Both the position numbers and the translations under genes were made by a program. The notes below the pieces were generated by a model, which saw nothing but the letters and a program-made list of their open reading frames with translations, had not been told where the DNA came from and searched no databases. From Zeimonas arvi (lineage in GTDB: Bacteria > Pseudomonadota > Gammaproteobacteria > Burkholderiales > Burkholderiaceae_E), in the NCBI RefSeq assembly GCF_008039575.1, contig NZ_VDUY01000003.1, forward strand, positions 434,001-498,000: a stretch of DNA of 64,000 nt. The letters are read 5' to 3'. Below are positions 1 through 8,711 of the stretch, in pieces. Every line of letters starts with the position of its first letter. Within the stretch, counting starts at the first letter, position 1.

Positions 1-738
1 CCTGCCGGCTTCGCGCTGGGCAACGCCACCGGCGACGGCAACACCTGGTGCCATTGGCTCCTGTGGGCCTTCGGCGGCAGCCTGGTCGACAAGGACAACA
101 AGGTCGTCATCAACAGCCCCGAGACGATCAAGGCGCTGGAATACATCCGCGAGCTGTACCCCACCTTCGCCCCGGGAACCCTGGCCTGGCTCGACCCGAA
201 CAACAACAAGGCCTTCCTCGACGGCCAGATCAGCCTGACCTGCAACGGCATCTCGGTCTACTACGCGGCCAAGACCTCGAACGATCCGAAGCTCAAGGAG
301 ATGGCGGCCGACATCAACCACGCCAACATGCCGATCGGACCGGCGGGCCAGCCCACCGAGTTCAACCTCTTCTTCAACCAGATGATCTTCAAGCACACGA
401 AGTTCCCGAACGCCGCGAAGGAGTTCATCCGGTTCATGATGGAAGAAGAGCAGTACGGCCCGTGGATGCAGGCGGCGATCGGCTACGTGTCGCACCCGCT
501 CGACGCGTACTCGAAGAACCCGATCTGGACGGTCGACGCCAAGCACACGCCCTACCGCGACGCGGTCAAGATCATGCGGCCGGGCGGCTGGCCGGGCAAG
601 CTCGGCTACGCGTCGGCAGGCGCGATGGCCGACTTCATCGTGGTCAACATGATGGCCGAGGCCGCGTCGGGCCAGCGTTCGCCCAAGGAAGCCGCCGAGC
701 GCGCCCAGAAGCGCGCCGAGCGCTACTACAAGGTCTGA
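1..738 (+). CDS. Sugar ABC transporter substrate-binding protein (3' part)
   Basis: The reading frame is open from the first base of the window to a TGA at 736-738, giving about 245 C-terminal residues; the start and signal peptide lie upstream. The sequence looks like the C-terminal half of a family 1 extracellular solute-binding protein: a WHWLLWAFGG-like segment, then an NNNKAFLDGQISL segment typical of the sugar-binding cleft region, and a Lys/Arg-rich helical end. It should bind a sugar or sugar-like solute in the periplasm and deliver it to the two permeases that follow at 829 and 1780. The substrate is not readable from sequence; the dehydratase at 2699 hints at an aldose or aldonic acid. 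No ATPase gene is visible, so it probably lies upstream. Confidence 0.85.
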   Translation, partial: PAGFALGNATGDGNTWCHWLLWAFGGSLVDKDNKVVINSPETIKALEYIRELYPTFAPGTLAWLDPNNNKAFLDGQISLTCNGISVYYAAKTSNDPKLKEMAADINHANMPIGPAGQPTEFNLFFNQMIFKHTKFPNAAKEFIRFMMEEEQYGPWMQAAIGYVSHPLDAYSKNPIWTVDAKHTPYRDAVKIMRPGGWPGKLGYASAGAMADFIVVNMMAEAASGQRSPKEAAERAQKRAERYYKV

Positions 739-828
739 TCGGGCCGAGCTGACCCCGGTCGCGGCGCCGCCCCTTCGAGGGGGGTGCCGCGACCGTCAAT
801 TCTCTTCAAACCTACCGGGCGGATCGTC

Positions 829-1731
829 GTGCTTGCCAGGATCCAGAACAATCGCAACGCGCTGGGCATCCTGTTCATGGTGCCGGCTGCCCTGCTGCTG
901 CTCGTCTTTCTCACCTATCCGCTGGGGCTCGGCGTCTGGCTGGGCTTCACCGACACGAAGATCGGCCGGGGCGGAGAATTCATCGGGCTCGAGAACTACG
1001 CGTTCCTGTTCGGCGACAGCGTGGCGCGGCTCTCGCTGTTCAACACGCTCTTCTACACGATCGTCGCCAGCATCCTGAAGTTCGTGCTGGGCCTGTGGCT
1101 GGCCCTGCTGCTGAACAAGCACCTGCCCTTCAAGAGTTTCTTCCGGGCGGTGATCCTGCTGCCCTGGATCGTGCCCACCGCACTGTCGGCCATCGCCTTC
1201 TGGTGGATCTACGACTCGCAGTTCTCGGTGATCAGCTGGGTGCTGACGCGCCTCGGGCTGATCGACGAGTACGTCAACTTCCTCGGCGACCCGTGGGCGG
1301 CGCGCTTCTCCACGATCGCGGCAAACGTCTGGCGCGGCATTCCCTTCGTGGCGATCTCGCTGCTGGCCGGCCTGCAGACGATCTCGCCGAGCCTGTACGA
1401 GGCCGCCGCCATCGATGGCGCCACACCCTGGCAGCAGTTCCGCAGCATCACGCTCCCGATGCTCACGCCGATCATCGCGGTCGTGATGACCTTCTCGGTA
1501 CTGTTCACCTTCACCGACTTCCAGCTGATCTACGTGCTCACCCGCGGCGGCCCGCTCAACGCCACGCACCTGATGGCCACGCTGTCCTTCCAGCGCGCCA
1601 TCCCGGGCGGCGCGCTGGGCGAGGGCGCGGCGCTGGCGATCTCGATGGTGCCCTTCCTCCTCGCGGCGATCCTGTTCAGCTACTTCGGCCTGCAGCGCCG
1701 CGCCTGGCAGCAGGGCGGCACCGACCGCTGA
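829..1731 (+). CDS. Sugar ABC transporter permease, MalF/UgpA type
   Basis: Inner-membrane permease of a carbohydrate importer, about 300 residues with six predicted hydrophobic segments. The first begins near residue 10 (ALGILFMVPAALLLLVF). The cytoplasmic EAA loop that contacts the ATPase is clear (YEAAAIDGATPWQQF, then LPMLTP). The frame is open from a GTG at 784, but I prefer the GTG at 829: a GGGCGGA stretch lies just upstream and the protein then begins with a short basic N-terminus as usual in this family. The gene lies 90 bases after the binding protein and 48 bases before the second permease, so the three are probably one operon. Confidence 0.88.
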   Translation: MLARIQNNRNALGILFMVPAALLLLVFLTYPLGLGVWLGFTDTKIGRGGEFIGLENYAFLFGDSVARLSLFNTLFYTIVASILKFVLGLWLALLLNKHLPFKSFFRAVILLPWIVPTALSAIAFWWIYDSQFSVISWVLTRLGLIDEYVNFLGDPWAARFSTIAANVWRGIPFVAISLLAGLQTISPSLYEAAAIDGATPWQQFRSITLPMLTPIIAVVMTFSVLFTFTDFQLIYVLTRGGPLNATHLMATLSFQRAIPGGALGEGAALAISMVPFLLAAILFSYFGLQRRAWQQGGTDR

Positions 1732-1779
1732 GCCGACACCGTCGACCACCAGAACCAACGAAACGCGCAGAGAGCTCAC

Positions 1780-2649
1780 ATGGCGGAACAGAAGGAAAGC
1801 GTCGGAATGGATTTCCTGCAGTCGATGCCCCGTCGCTGGGTCACCGTCTACATGCCGCTCGGCATCTTCGTCTTCGTGCTGCTCTTCCCCTTCTACTGGA
1901 TGGGGATGACCTCGTTCAAGCCGAACGCCGAATTGCTTGATCGCGACGGCAACCCGTTCTGGCTGTCCAGCCCCACGCTGGATCACTTCCGCAAGCTGCT
2001 GTTCGAGACGCCCTACCCCGAGTGGCTGCTCAACACGATGATCGTGTCGGTGGTGTCCACCTTCTTCTCGCTGTTCGCCTCGGTGCTCGCGGCCTACGCG
2101 ATCGAGCGCCTGCGCTTCCAGGGCGCCCGGCCTGCGGGCCTGGCGATCTTCTTCGCCTACCTCGTGCCGCCCAGCATCCTGTTCATCCCGCTGGCGGCCA
2201 TCGTGTTCAACCTGGGCCTGTTCGACACGCGCTGGGCGCTGATCCTCACCTACCCGACCTTCCTGATCCCGTTCTGCACCTGGCTGCTGATGGGCTACTT
2301 CCGCTCCATCCCCTACGAGCTCGAGGAATGCGCGCTGATCGACGGCGCGACCCGCTGGGAGATCCTCGTCAAGATCATCCTGCCGCTGGCGGTGCCGGGC
2401 CTGATCTCGGCCGGCATCTTCGCCTTCACCCTGTCCTGGAACGAGTTCATCTATGCGCTGACCTTCGTGTCCTCGTCGGAGGTCAAGACGGTGCCGGTGG
2501 GCGTGATCACGGAACTGGTCGAGGGTGACGTTTACCATTGGGGCTCGCTGATGGCCGGCGCACTGCTCGGGTCGCTGCCGGTGGCGGTGATCTACTCCTT
2601 CTTCGTCGAGTATTACGTCTCCGGCATGACCGGCGCAGTCAAGGAGTGA
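1780..2649 (+). CDS. Sugar ABC transporter permease, MalG/UgpE type
   Basis: Second inner-membrane permease of the importer, 289 residues. It has an N-terminal membrane segment around residues 25-45, further hydrophobic helices, and the EAA loop (EECALIDGATRWEIL followed by ILPLAVPG) that docks on the ATPase. It should form a heterodimer with the permease encoded at 829. An AGAGAG-containing stretch precedes the ATG. The gene is followed after 49 bases by the IlvD/Edd dehydratase, which suggests uptake and first catabolic step are co-transcribed. The substrate cannot be assigned from the permease sequence. Confidence 0.9.
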   Translation: MAEQKESVGMDFLQSMPRRWVTVYMPLGIFVFVLLFPFYWMGMTSFKPNAELLDRDGNPFWLSSPTLDHFRKLLFETPYPEWLLNTMIVSVVSTFFSLFASVLAAYAIERLRFQGARPAGLAIFFAYLVPPSILFIPLAAIVFNLGLFDTRWALILTYPTFLIPFCTWLLMGYFRSIPYELEECALIDGATRWEILVKIILPLAVPGLISAGIFAFTLSWNEFIYALTFVSSSEVKTVPVGVITELVEGDVYHWGSLMAGALLGSLPVAVIYSFFVEYYVSGMTGAVKE

Positions 2650-2698
2650 CACGGCGGCGCGGCGACTCCCAAGAGAACCGACGAGAAAGGATTCCCCG

Positions 2699-4432
2699 AT
2701 GGCCGACCGCCCCCGCCGAAAACCCGAAGACCTCCGCAGCCACCGCTGGTACGGCGTCGACACGCTGCGCGCCTTCGGCCATCGTTCGCGCACGCTGCAG
2801 ATCGGCTACGACCGGCGCGAGTTCGCCGGCAAGCCGGTGATCGCGATCGTGAACACCTGGAGCGACATCAATCCCTGCCACGCGCACTTCCGCACCCGCG
2901 CCGAGGAGGTCAAGCGGGGGATCTGGCAGGCGGGCGGCTTTCCCGTGGAGATCCCGGCCCTCACGTTGTCGGAGAACTTCCAGAAGCCGACCACGATGAT
3001 GTATCGCAACCTGCTGGCCATGGAGACCGAGGAGATCCTGCGCTCCTACCCGGCCGACGGCTGCGTGCTGCTGGGCGGCTGCGACAAGACGGTGCCCGCG
3101 CTGCTGATGGGCGCGATCAGCATGGATCTGCCCACGATCTTCATGCCGGCGGGCCCGATGCTGCGCGGCAACTGGCGCGGCCAGCAGCTGGGCTCGGGCA
3201 GCGACGTCTGGAAGTACCACTCCGAGCTGCGCGCCGGCAACATCACGCAGGATGACTGGCACGAGATCGAGGAAGGCATCGCGCGCTCCTTCGGCACCTG
3301 CATGACCTTCGGCACCGCCTCCACGATGGCCACGATCGCCGAGGTGCTGGGCTTCATCCTGCCCGGCGGCGCCACGATCCCGTCGGCCGACTCCAACCAC
3401 CCGCGGCTGGCCTCGAACTCGGGCCGGCGCATCGTGGAGATGGTCTGGGAAGACCTCAAGCCCTCGGACATCCTGAGCCGCAAGAGCTTCGAGAACGCGA
3501 TCACGGTGATGATGGCCGGCGGCGGCTCGACCAACGCGGTGGTGCACATCGTGGCCATGGCACGGCGCGCCGGCATCGACATCGGCCTCGACGACTTCGA
3601 CCGCCTGTCCAGGACCACGCCGGTCACGCTGAACCTGCGGCCCTCGGGCAAGTACCTGATGGAGGACATGTTCTACGCGGGCGGCTCGCGCGCCTTTTTC
3701 GAGGCGCTCGGCGACCTGCTCCACCGCGACACGCCCGCCTGCACCGGCCGCACGCTGGGCGAAGAGATCGCCGGCGCGCCGATCCACCTCCCCGACGTGA
3801 TCCTGACCCGCGACGCCCCGCTCGAACCCGAAGGCGGCGTGGCCATCCTGCGCGGCAACCTGGCGCCCGACGGCGCGGTGATCAAGACCTCTGCGGCCAC
3901 GCCGGCGCTGCTCCAGCACACCGGCCGGGCGATCGTGTTCGACGACTACAACGCGCTCGAACGCCGCCTCGACGATCCGGCGCTCGACGTCGACGAGACC
4001 TGCATCCTGGTGCTGCGCAATTCGGGCCCGCAGGGCGGCCCGGGCATGCCGGAGTGGGGCATGATGCCGCTGCCCAGGAAACTGCTGCAGAAGGGCGTGC
4101 GCGACATGATCCGCCTCTCCGACGCGCGGATGAGCGGCACCAGCTACGGCACCGTGGTGCTGCACGTGGCGCCGGAGTCGTACGTCGGCGGCCCGCTGGC
4201 GCTGGTGCGCGAGGGCGACATGATCACGCTCGACGTGCCGAACCGGGTGCTGCGCCTCGAGGTCGACGAGGCTGAACTCGAGCGCCGGCGCTCGGCCTGG
4301 AAACGCCCGGAGCGCCGCTTCGAGCGCGGCTACGGCGAGCTGTTCTCGCAGCACGTGCAGCAGGCCGACCTGGGCTGCGACTTCGACTTCCTGGCCAAGC
4401 CGGGGCGCAACCCCGAACCCGAGATCCATTGA
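2699..4432 (+). CDS. IlvD/Edd family sugar-acid dehydratase (arabonate/xylonate type)
   Basis: A 577-residue iron-sulfur dehydratase. Three cysteines expected to hold the [2Fe-2S] cluster are at C60 (SDINPC), C128 (GGCDK) and C201 (FGTC); K130 follows the second. The catalytic serine motif SDARMSGT is near residue 479. Overall layout and length match the sugar-acid branch (L-arabonate or D-xylonate dehydratase, about 580 residues) better than valine/isoleucine dihydroxy-acid dehydratase: the N-terminal RSHRWYG and C-terminal QHVQQADLG-type ends are typical of that branch. The reaction would be an aldonic acid to its 2-keto-3-deoxy acid in the cytoplasm. AAAGGA precedes the ATG. Neighbouring sugar-import genes support a catabolic role; the exact sugar acid is unknown. 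Confidence 0.82.
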   Translation: MADRPRRKPEDLRSHRWYGVDTLRAFGHRSRTLQIGYDRREFAGKPVIAIVNTWSDINPCHAHFRTRAEEVKRGIWQAGGFPVEIPALTLSENFQKPTTMMYRNLLAMETEEILRSYPADGCVLLGGCDKTVPALLMGAISMDLPTIFMPAGPMLRGNWRGQQLGSGSDVWKYHSELRAGNITQDDWHEIEEGIARSFGTCMTFGTASTMATIAEVLGFILPGGATIPSADSNHPRLASNSGRRIVEMVWEDLKPSDILSRKSFENAITVMMAGGGSTNAVVHIVAMARRAGIDIGLDDFDRLSRTTPVTLNLRPSGKYLMEDMFYAGGSRAFFEALGDLLHRDTPACTGRTLGEEIAGAPIHLPDVILTRDAPLEPEGGVAILRGNLAPDGAVIKTSAATPALLQHTGRAIVFDDYNALERRLDDPALDVDETCILVLRNSGPQGGPGMPEWGMMPLPRKLLQKGVRDMIRLSDARMSGTSYGTVVLHVAPESYVGGPLALVREGDMITLDVPNRVLRLEVDEAELERRRSAWKRPERRFERGYGELFSQHVQQADLGCDFDFLAKPGRNPEPEIH

Positions 4433-4446
4433 GCCAGGGCCGACCA

Positions 4447-4478
4447 CGCGTTCCCCGGCGCAGGCCCCGGGGAACGCG
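4447..4478. terminator. Perfect 12-bp inverted repeat between convergent genes
   Basis: CGCGTTCCCCGG (4447-4458) pairs perfectly with CCGGGGAACGCG (4467-4478) around an 8-base loop. It sits 15 bases after the dehydratase stop codon and 6 bases before the stop of the convergent hydrolase gene. There is no T-run on either side, so it is a terminator-like hairpin rather than a textbook intrinsic terminator. It probably serves both transcripts. Confidence 0.6.
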
Positions 4479-4483
4479 CGTTC

Positions 4484-5374
4484 CTACGTCAGGCGCTGGC
4501 GGAAGAAGCCCAGGGTCCGCTCCCAGGACAGCTTCGCCGCCGCCTCGTCGTGGCGCGGCGTGGAGTCGTTGTGGAAGCCGTGCTGGGTGCCGGCGTACAC
4601 ATGCGCCTCGAAGGGCACGCCGGCGTCCTGCAGGGCGGCCTCGAAGGCCGGCCGCATCGCGTTGATCCGCTCGTCCTTATCGGCGTAGTGGATCAGGAGC
4701 GGCGCCTTGATCTTCGGCACGCTCGCGGTTTCGGCGGCCGCCCCGTAGTAGGGCGCGCCGGCCTGCATGTCGGCGCCCATGACCGTGGCCAGCCAGTTCG
4801 TCGTGCCGCCGCCCCAGCAGAATCCGGTCACGGCCAGCCTGCCGCTCGAAAGCGCGTGCGCCTTCACGAAGCGGGCGCCGTTCAGCATGTCGGTGCGCAG
4901 CTTCTGCTGGTCGAGCTTCGCCTGCATCGCACGGCCGTCGTCGTCGTTGCCCGGGTAGCCGCCGAGCGAAGACAGGCCGTCGGGCGCGAGCGCGAGGAAG
5001 CCCTCGACCGCCAGGCGGCGGGCGACGTCCTCGATGTAGGGATTGAGCCCGCGGTTCTCGTGGATCACCAGCACGGCCGGAAACGACCCCTGCCCCGCCG
5101 GCTGGACCAGGTAGCCACGCATGTTCTCCCCGTTGCCGCCGGGCGACGGGTAGCTCACGTACCGTGCCTTGATCCGCGCGTCGGTGAACGAGATCGTCTG
5201 CGCCGCCGCGTAGTCTGGCAGCAGAGCCTGCGCCATGGCGAGCCCGCCCACCGTGACCGCAGCCGACCTCGCCAGGAAGGTGCGTCGGTCAATGCCGCCG
5301 TGGCAGTACTCGTCGTAGAGATCGAAGACGCGCAGGTCGATCTCGAGCTGCGTCAGCGCTTGCGGTGCGTTCAT
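4484..5374 (-). CDS. Dienelactone hydrolase family protein, Tat-type leader
   Basis: 296-residue alpha/beta hydrolase. The nucleophile elbow GFCWGG carries the catalytic cysteine typical of dienelactone hydrolases. An Asp in HYADKDERI and a His in GTQHGFHND complete a plausible triad. The N-terminus is long (about 29 residues) before a twin-arginine stretch DRRTFLARS and a hydrophobic AAVTVGGLAMA segment ending near AAAQ, which suggests Tat export to the periplasm. The family hydrolyses dienelactone and related esters, but many exported members have no known substrate. No aromatic-degradation genes are nearby, so the substrate is open. The gene is monocistronic by position, with a hairpin at its 3' side. 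Confidence 0.85.
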   Translation of the reverse strand: MNAPQALTQLEIDLRVFDLYDEYCHGGIDRRTFLARSAAVTVGGLAMAQALLPDYAAAQTISFTDARIKARYVSYPSPGGNGENMRGYLVQPAGQGSFPAVLVIHENRGLNPYIEDVARRLAVEGFLALAPDGLSSLGGYPGNDDDGRAMQAKLDQQKLRTDMLNGARFVKAHALSSGRLAVTGFCWGGGTTNWLATVMGADMQAGAPYYGAAAETASVPKIKAPLLIHYADKDERINAMRPAFEAALQDAGVPFEAHVYAGTQHGFHNDSTPRHDEAAAKLSWERTLGFFRQRLT

Positions 5375-5479
5375 CGCCGTCCTCCGTTACGGTACCCCCG
5401 CGAAAGATCACCCGAACGATGGATGGTCACCCGAAGCGAGGGGGACTTTCAAGGGCGTCGCGGTTCAACGGCATCGCGG

Positions 5480-5839
5480 TCATCTCGTCGCGCCGGCCTT
5501 CAGGGAGTCGCTCGAGTGGTTGTTGCCGTGCCCGGCCAGCGGCATCTTGCTCTCCTCCTCGGCCTCCGAGAGCGTCGACGCCGGCTGCGTCGCAGGGGAA
5601 TCCTCGCCCGCGTCCGCAGGCGCCGGAGCCTGGCCGGCTGCACTCGCGGGCGGCACCGGATAGACGGTGCCGGTCGGGCCAGGCACCGGCTGGTCACCCG
5701 ATTTCGCGATGGGGGCGGCGCCCGAATCGTTCGAAGACGCAGTGCCTTGCGGTTCGGGCGGCGTAGCCTCCGGCTGACGGTCGCAGGCAGCGAGCGCCAG
5801 CGGCAAGGCCATCGCTGCCAAGGTATGTCGAATTCTCAT
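5480..5839 (-). CDS. Small proline-rich lipoprotein, unknown function
   Basis: 119-residue protein starting at the ATG at 5839, chosen because GGAGG lies 8 bases upstream; the open frame extends to 5905 without a better site. The N-terminus MRIRHTLAAMALPLALAAC is a lipoprotein signal peptide with lipobox LAAC, so the mature protein begins at Cys19. The rest is low-complexity, rich in Pro, Ala, Gly and Ser, with no domain I recognise and probably disordered. It follows DUF1328 and CsbD genes on the same strand and may be part of a stress or envelope transcript. Function unknown. Confidence 0.6.
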   Translation of the reverse strand: MRIRHTLAAMALPLALAACDRQPEATPPEPQGTASSNDSGAAPIAKSGDQPVPGPTGTVYPVPPASAAGQAPAPADAGEDSPATQPASTLSEAEEESKMPLAGHGNNHSSDSLKAGATR

Positions 5840-5905
5840 GGTCTTGTCCTCCATTTCGGCCACCGGCCGGGCGGGGCGACGAGCGCCGCGCGCCCGAGCC
5901 GGCAA

Positions 5906-6109
5906 TCAGTCGTTTCGTGCCTTCCCGTAGCGTTCCACGCCGGTCGTCCGCCCCACCGGACGAGCCAGGATCAGGCTGACGACAGCGAAGAAGAGGAACA
6001 GGAAGAACATCGGCCTTGCGACGCTGGCCGCGCCGGCGAGGATGCCGCCGAAACCCGCGGTCAGTGCGACGATCGCCAGGACGAAGAAGACGACAGAGCA
6101 TCGGGGCAT
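5906..6109 (-). CDS. DUF1328 small membrane protein
   Basis: 67 residues with two hydrophobic segments (about residues 6-30 and 33-50). The GFGGI motif after the first segment and the following A-rich turn match the DUF1328/YtjA family of tiny inner-membrane proteins. The family is typically 50-60 residues; this one has a polar C-terminal tail. I start at the ATG at 6109 because the hydrophobic family core begins right after it; an in-frame ATG at 6121 adds four residues and neither has a clear ribosome-binding site. The function of the family is unknown; members are often next to stress genes, as here next to csbD. Confidence 0.75.
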   Translation of the reverse strand: MPRCSVVFFVLAIVALTAGFGGILAGAASVARPMFFLFLFFAVVSLILARPVGRTTGVERYGKARND

Positions 6110-6141
6110 CCGCGCGCCCATCGAAGTCGATTGAGGCCGGG

Positions 6142-6357
6142 TCAATGTCTCCGCGCCTTGTCGAAGCCCGTCTCGAATTCGCGGACCTGGCGCTCGGCCT
6201 CTTCCTGGCTGACGCCGTAGGCCTCCTGGATGCGTCCGAGCAGCTGATCGCGCTTGCCGGCGATGACATCGAGCTGGTCGTCGGTCAGGTCGCCCCACTG
6301 CTCCTTGATCTTTCCTTTCAGCTGCTGCCAGTTTCCTTCGATGATGTTCCAGTTCAT
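6142..6357 (-). CDS. CsbD family stress protein
   Basis: 71-residue hydrophilic protein. The N-terminus MNWNIIEGNWQQLKGKIKEQ followed by WGDLTDDQL is the CsbD signature; a second part rich in Glu, Arg and Gln matches the proteobacterial YjbJ-like form. An AAGGAG site precedes the ATG. CsbD-like proteins are induced by general stress in several bacteria but have no defined biochemical role. It is the first gene of a probable three-gene minus-strand transcript (csbD, DUF1328, lipoprotein). The 250 bases upstream hold no gene; I see no confident promoter there. Confidence 0.85.
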   Translation of the reverse strand: MNWNIIEGNWQQLKGKIKEQWGDLTDDQLDVIAGKRDQLLGRIQEAYGVSQEEAERQVREFETGFDKARRH

Positions 6358-6611
6358 GACGAGCTCCTTGTTCGATTGAGGAATGGCTGGACGTGCGATG
6401 CGCGGCGCGGCCGGGAGGCGGCGATGCGCTCGCACCGTACTCCGCGCAATCCGCGTGCCCGGGGCGGAGGTTCGACGACCGGCGGGACCGGACGCGACCC
6501 CGCGCGCCGCGCGCGACGACGGCCCCGATCCGACGGAAAGGATTACCGACCCCTGCCCTGATTTACCGACCGCGCTCGTGTGCCGGTACCACGAGGACTT
6601 CGCGCGGATGC

Positions 6612-7565
6612 TCAGGACGCTCGCGGACGCTCGAACCGGCGCAGCGGGGCGACGAGCCCGGTCGTCAGTGCGGTGCCCGCCAGGATCGTGACGGCGCCTG
6701 CGACCATGTTCGCCGTGATGGCCTCGTCGAGGAACAGGGCGCCCCACAGCATTCCGAAGACCGGCACGAGGAAGGTGACCGTGATCGCCCGCGCGGGCCC
6801 GACCCGGGCGAGCAACCTGAAGAACAGCACGTAGCCCAGCCCGGTGCTCAGCAGGCCGAGCAGCGCGACGCTGCCCCACGCGAGCGCGTCGGGCGCGCGC
6901 GCCGGCCAACTGAAGAAGGCGAAGGGGGCGAGCATCAGCGCGGCCGACACCTGGCTTCCCGCCGCGCTGGCGATCGGCCCGACCCCCTGCATGAATCGGC
7001 GCGCATAGTTGGCCGAGTAGCCGTAAGACAGCGTCGCCGCCAGCGTGGCGAGCACTGGCAGCGCGGCGCCGCCCGACCCGAACGAGAAGCGGTCGCCGAC
7101 CAGCATGAAGACGCCGGCGAATCCCACGCCGAGCCCGAGCAGCCGCGAGGCGCCGAGTCGCTCGCCGAACCAGAAGAAGGCCACGAGCGCAGCCCAGAAC
7201 GGTGCAGTCGCGTTCAGGACTGCACCCATTCCGGCGCTCAGGTGGACCAGCGCGTACCCGAACAGCACGAAAGGCACCGCGGAGTTGACCAGGCCCATGA
7301 CCGCAATGTGCGGCGCGTGCGCTCGCAGCGCCCCCCACTGCCCGGCCAGCCACAGCACGGGCAGCAGGGAAAGCGCGCCGATGGTCGCGCGCATGGCCAT
7401 CATCGGCACCGCGCCGAACTGCGGTCCGGCCACCCGTATGAACAGGAAGGAGCCGCCCCACAGGGCAGCGAGCAGGAACAGGTCGGCGAGATCCCTGCCT
7501 CGCATCGCCGAAGCGCCATGCGGGGATCCGTCCGCGGTGGCAGGCGATTCTTCCTGAGTGCTCAT
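6612..7565 (-). CDS. EamA/DMT family transporter
   Basis: About 317 residues with ten hydrophobic segments in two repeats, typical of the drug/metabolite transporter superfamily (EamA, RhaT/YdcZ-like). The first repeat starts near DLADLFLLAALWGGSF; the second ends at ITILAGTALTTGLVAP. Such proteins export amino acids, metabolites or drugs across the inner membrane; the substrate is not predictable. Two adjacent ATG codons (7568 and 7565) follow GGAAGGA; the second has better spacing. A shorter start at MRGRDLADL is possible. The gene is separated from the alkyltransferase gene by about 90 bases. Confidence 0.85.
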   Translation of the reverse strand: MSTQEESPATADGSPHGASAMRGRDLADLFLLAALWGGSFLFIRVAGPQFGAVPMMAMRATIGALSLLPVLWLAGQWGALRAHAPHIAVMGLVNSAVPFVLFGYALVHLSAGMGAVLNATAPFWAALVAFFWFGERLGASRLLGLGVGFAGVFMLVGDRFSFGSGGAALPVLATLAATLSYGYSANYARRFMQGVGPIASAAGSQVSAALMLAPFAFFSWPARAPDALAWGSVALLGLLSTGLGYVLFFRLLARVGPARAITVTFLVPVFGMLWGALFLDEAITANMVAGAVTILAGTALTTGLVAPLRRFERPRAS

Positions 7566-7656
7566 CATTCCTTCCGGCGCTCCGGCCAACGAGGGCCCGA
7601 AGCAGCGCACTCTACAGCCGGACCGACCTGCCGGAACCCCGGATCTTGCGACCCGA

Positions 7657-8187
7657 TCAGAGCAGCGACGGCGGCAACGCGCCTTCGATGCCCAGAAGCG
7701 CGCGCTTGCGCGGCAAGCCGCCGCCGAAGCCCGTGAGCGAACCGTCGCTGCCCACGACCCGATGGCAGGGCACGACGATGGACACCGGGTTGCGCCCGAT
7801 GGCGCCACCGACCGCCCGGACCGCCCGCGGCCGCCCGATTCGCGCGGCGACCTCGCCGTAGGTGCTCGTGGCGCCGTAGGGAATGGCGAGCAGGGCCTGC
7901 CAGACCTCTCGCTGGAACGCCGTCCCGACGAGTTCCAGCGGCAGGTCGAAGCGCCGGCGGCGCCCCCCGAAGTACGCCTGCAGTTGCTCGCTCGCCCGGT
8001 CGAGCACCGCCGCGTCCCCGGCGCGCACGCGCTCGTCCTCGTCAGACGCCTGGCCGAGGTCGGGCTCGTCCCACTGACCCTCGAAGTAGAGCCCGCTCAG
8101 GCGGCCACGCGCCGCGACCAGCAGCACCCGACCGAGCGGCGAGTCGACGCGGCGAAAGGAGGAGGAACCTGGGGCCGCCGGCTTCAC
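7657..8187 (-). CDS. ogt: Methylated-DNA--protein-cysteine methyltransferase
   Basis: 176-residue suicide repair enzyme that moves the methyl group from O6-methylguanine in DNA to its own cysteine. The acceptor is C141 in the PCHRV motif; the arginine-finger and helix-turn-helix region (TSTYGEVAARIGRPRAVRA) lies just before it. The C-terminal GFGGGLPRKRALLGIEG is conserved. The start is taken as the GTG at 8187, whose GTGA overlaps the stop codon of the upstream acetyltransferase gene, so the two are probably translationally coupled. There is no Ada regulatory domain, so this is the constitutive Ogt type rather than Ada. Confidence 0.9.
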   Translation of the reverse strand: MKPAAPGSSSFRRVDSPLGRVLLVAARGRLSGLYFEGQWDEPDLGQASDEDERVRAGDAAVLDRASEQLQAYFGGRRRRFDLPLELVGTAFQREVWQALLAIPYGATSTYGEVAARIGRPRAVRAVGGAIGRNPVSIVVPCHRVVGSDGSLTGFGGGLPRKRALLGIEGALPPSLL

Positions 8188-8660
8188 AGCAGCTTGCGGT
8201 ACTGGATGAAGCCCGGCCGGTCGGCGACCCGGTCGTAGAGCATCCGGCCGGCGTAATTGGTCTCCTGCGTGAGCCACCAGACCCGGCTCGCGCCCGCCTC
8301 GGCCGACTTCGCGTAAACCGCCTCGATCAGCGCCCGCCCCACGCCCTGCCCGCGCGACTCGGGCACGGTGAACAGGTCCTGCAGATAGCAATAGGGGCCG
8401 GCCGTCCAGCAGGACCGGTGCAGGACGTAGTGGACGATGCCGAGCAGGCGCGAATCGGCGGCGCCCGCCTCCGGGCCGGCAGCGAAGGCCCCCAGCACGA
8501 ACATCGGCTCGGCCGGATCGTGAAACCGCGCCCAGGTCAGGTCAGTGACCTCGCGCGGGATCTCGACCCCGTAGAACGCCTGGTACCCCCGCCACAACGG
8601 CTCCCAGGCGGCCTTCTCATCCTCGCGAAGCGGCCGCACCACCCGACTCTCGTTCGTCAT
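8184..8660 (-). CDS. GNAT family N-acetyltransferase
   Basis: 158 residues. The acetyl-CoA-binding loop is visible as PESRGQGVGRALIEAVY, preceded by strand YCYLQDLFTV, both typical of GNAT enzymes that acetylate small amines or protein N-termini. The C-terminal segment MLYDRVADRPGFIQYRKLL matches a common proteobacterial subgroup. The ATG at 8660 is preceded by GGGAGACGGGA. The gene overlaps the DNA alkyltransferase gene by 4 bases (GTGA). Substrate unknown. Confidence 0.85.
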   Translation of the reverse strand: MTNESRVVRPLREDEKAAWEPLWRGYQAFYGVEIPREVTDLTWARFHDPAEPMFVLGAFAAGPEAGAADSRLLGIVHYVLHRSCWTAGPYCYLQDLFTVPESRGQGVGRALIEAVYAKSAEAGASRVWWLTQETNYAGRMLYDRVADRPGFIQYRKLL

Positions 8661-8711
8661 TCCCGTCTCCCTTTTTCACTTTCTCGCTTTTCCCTGTTCC
8701 CCTCCCGCCGG

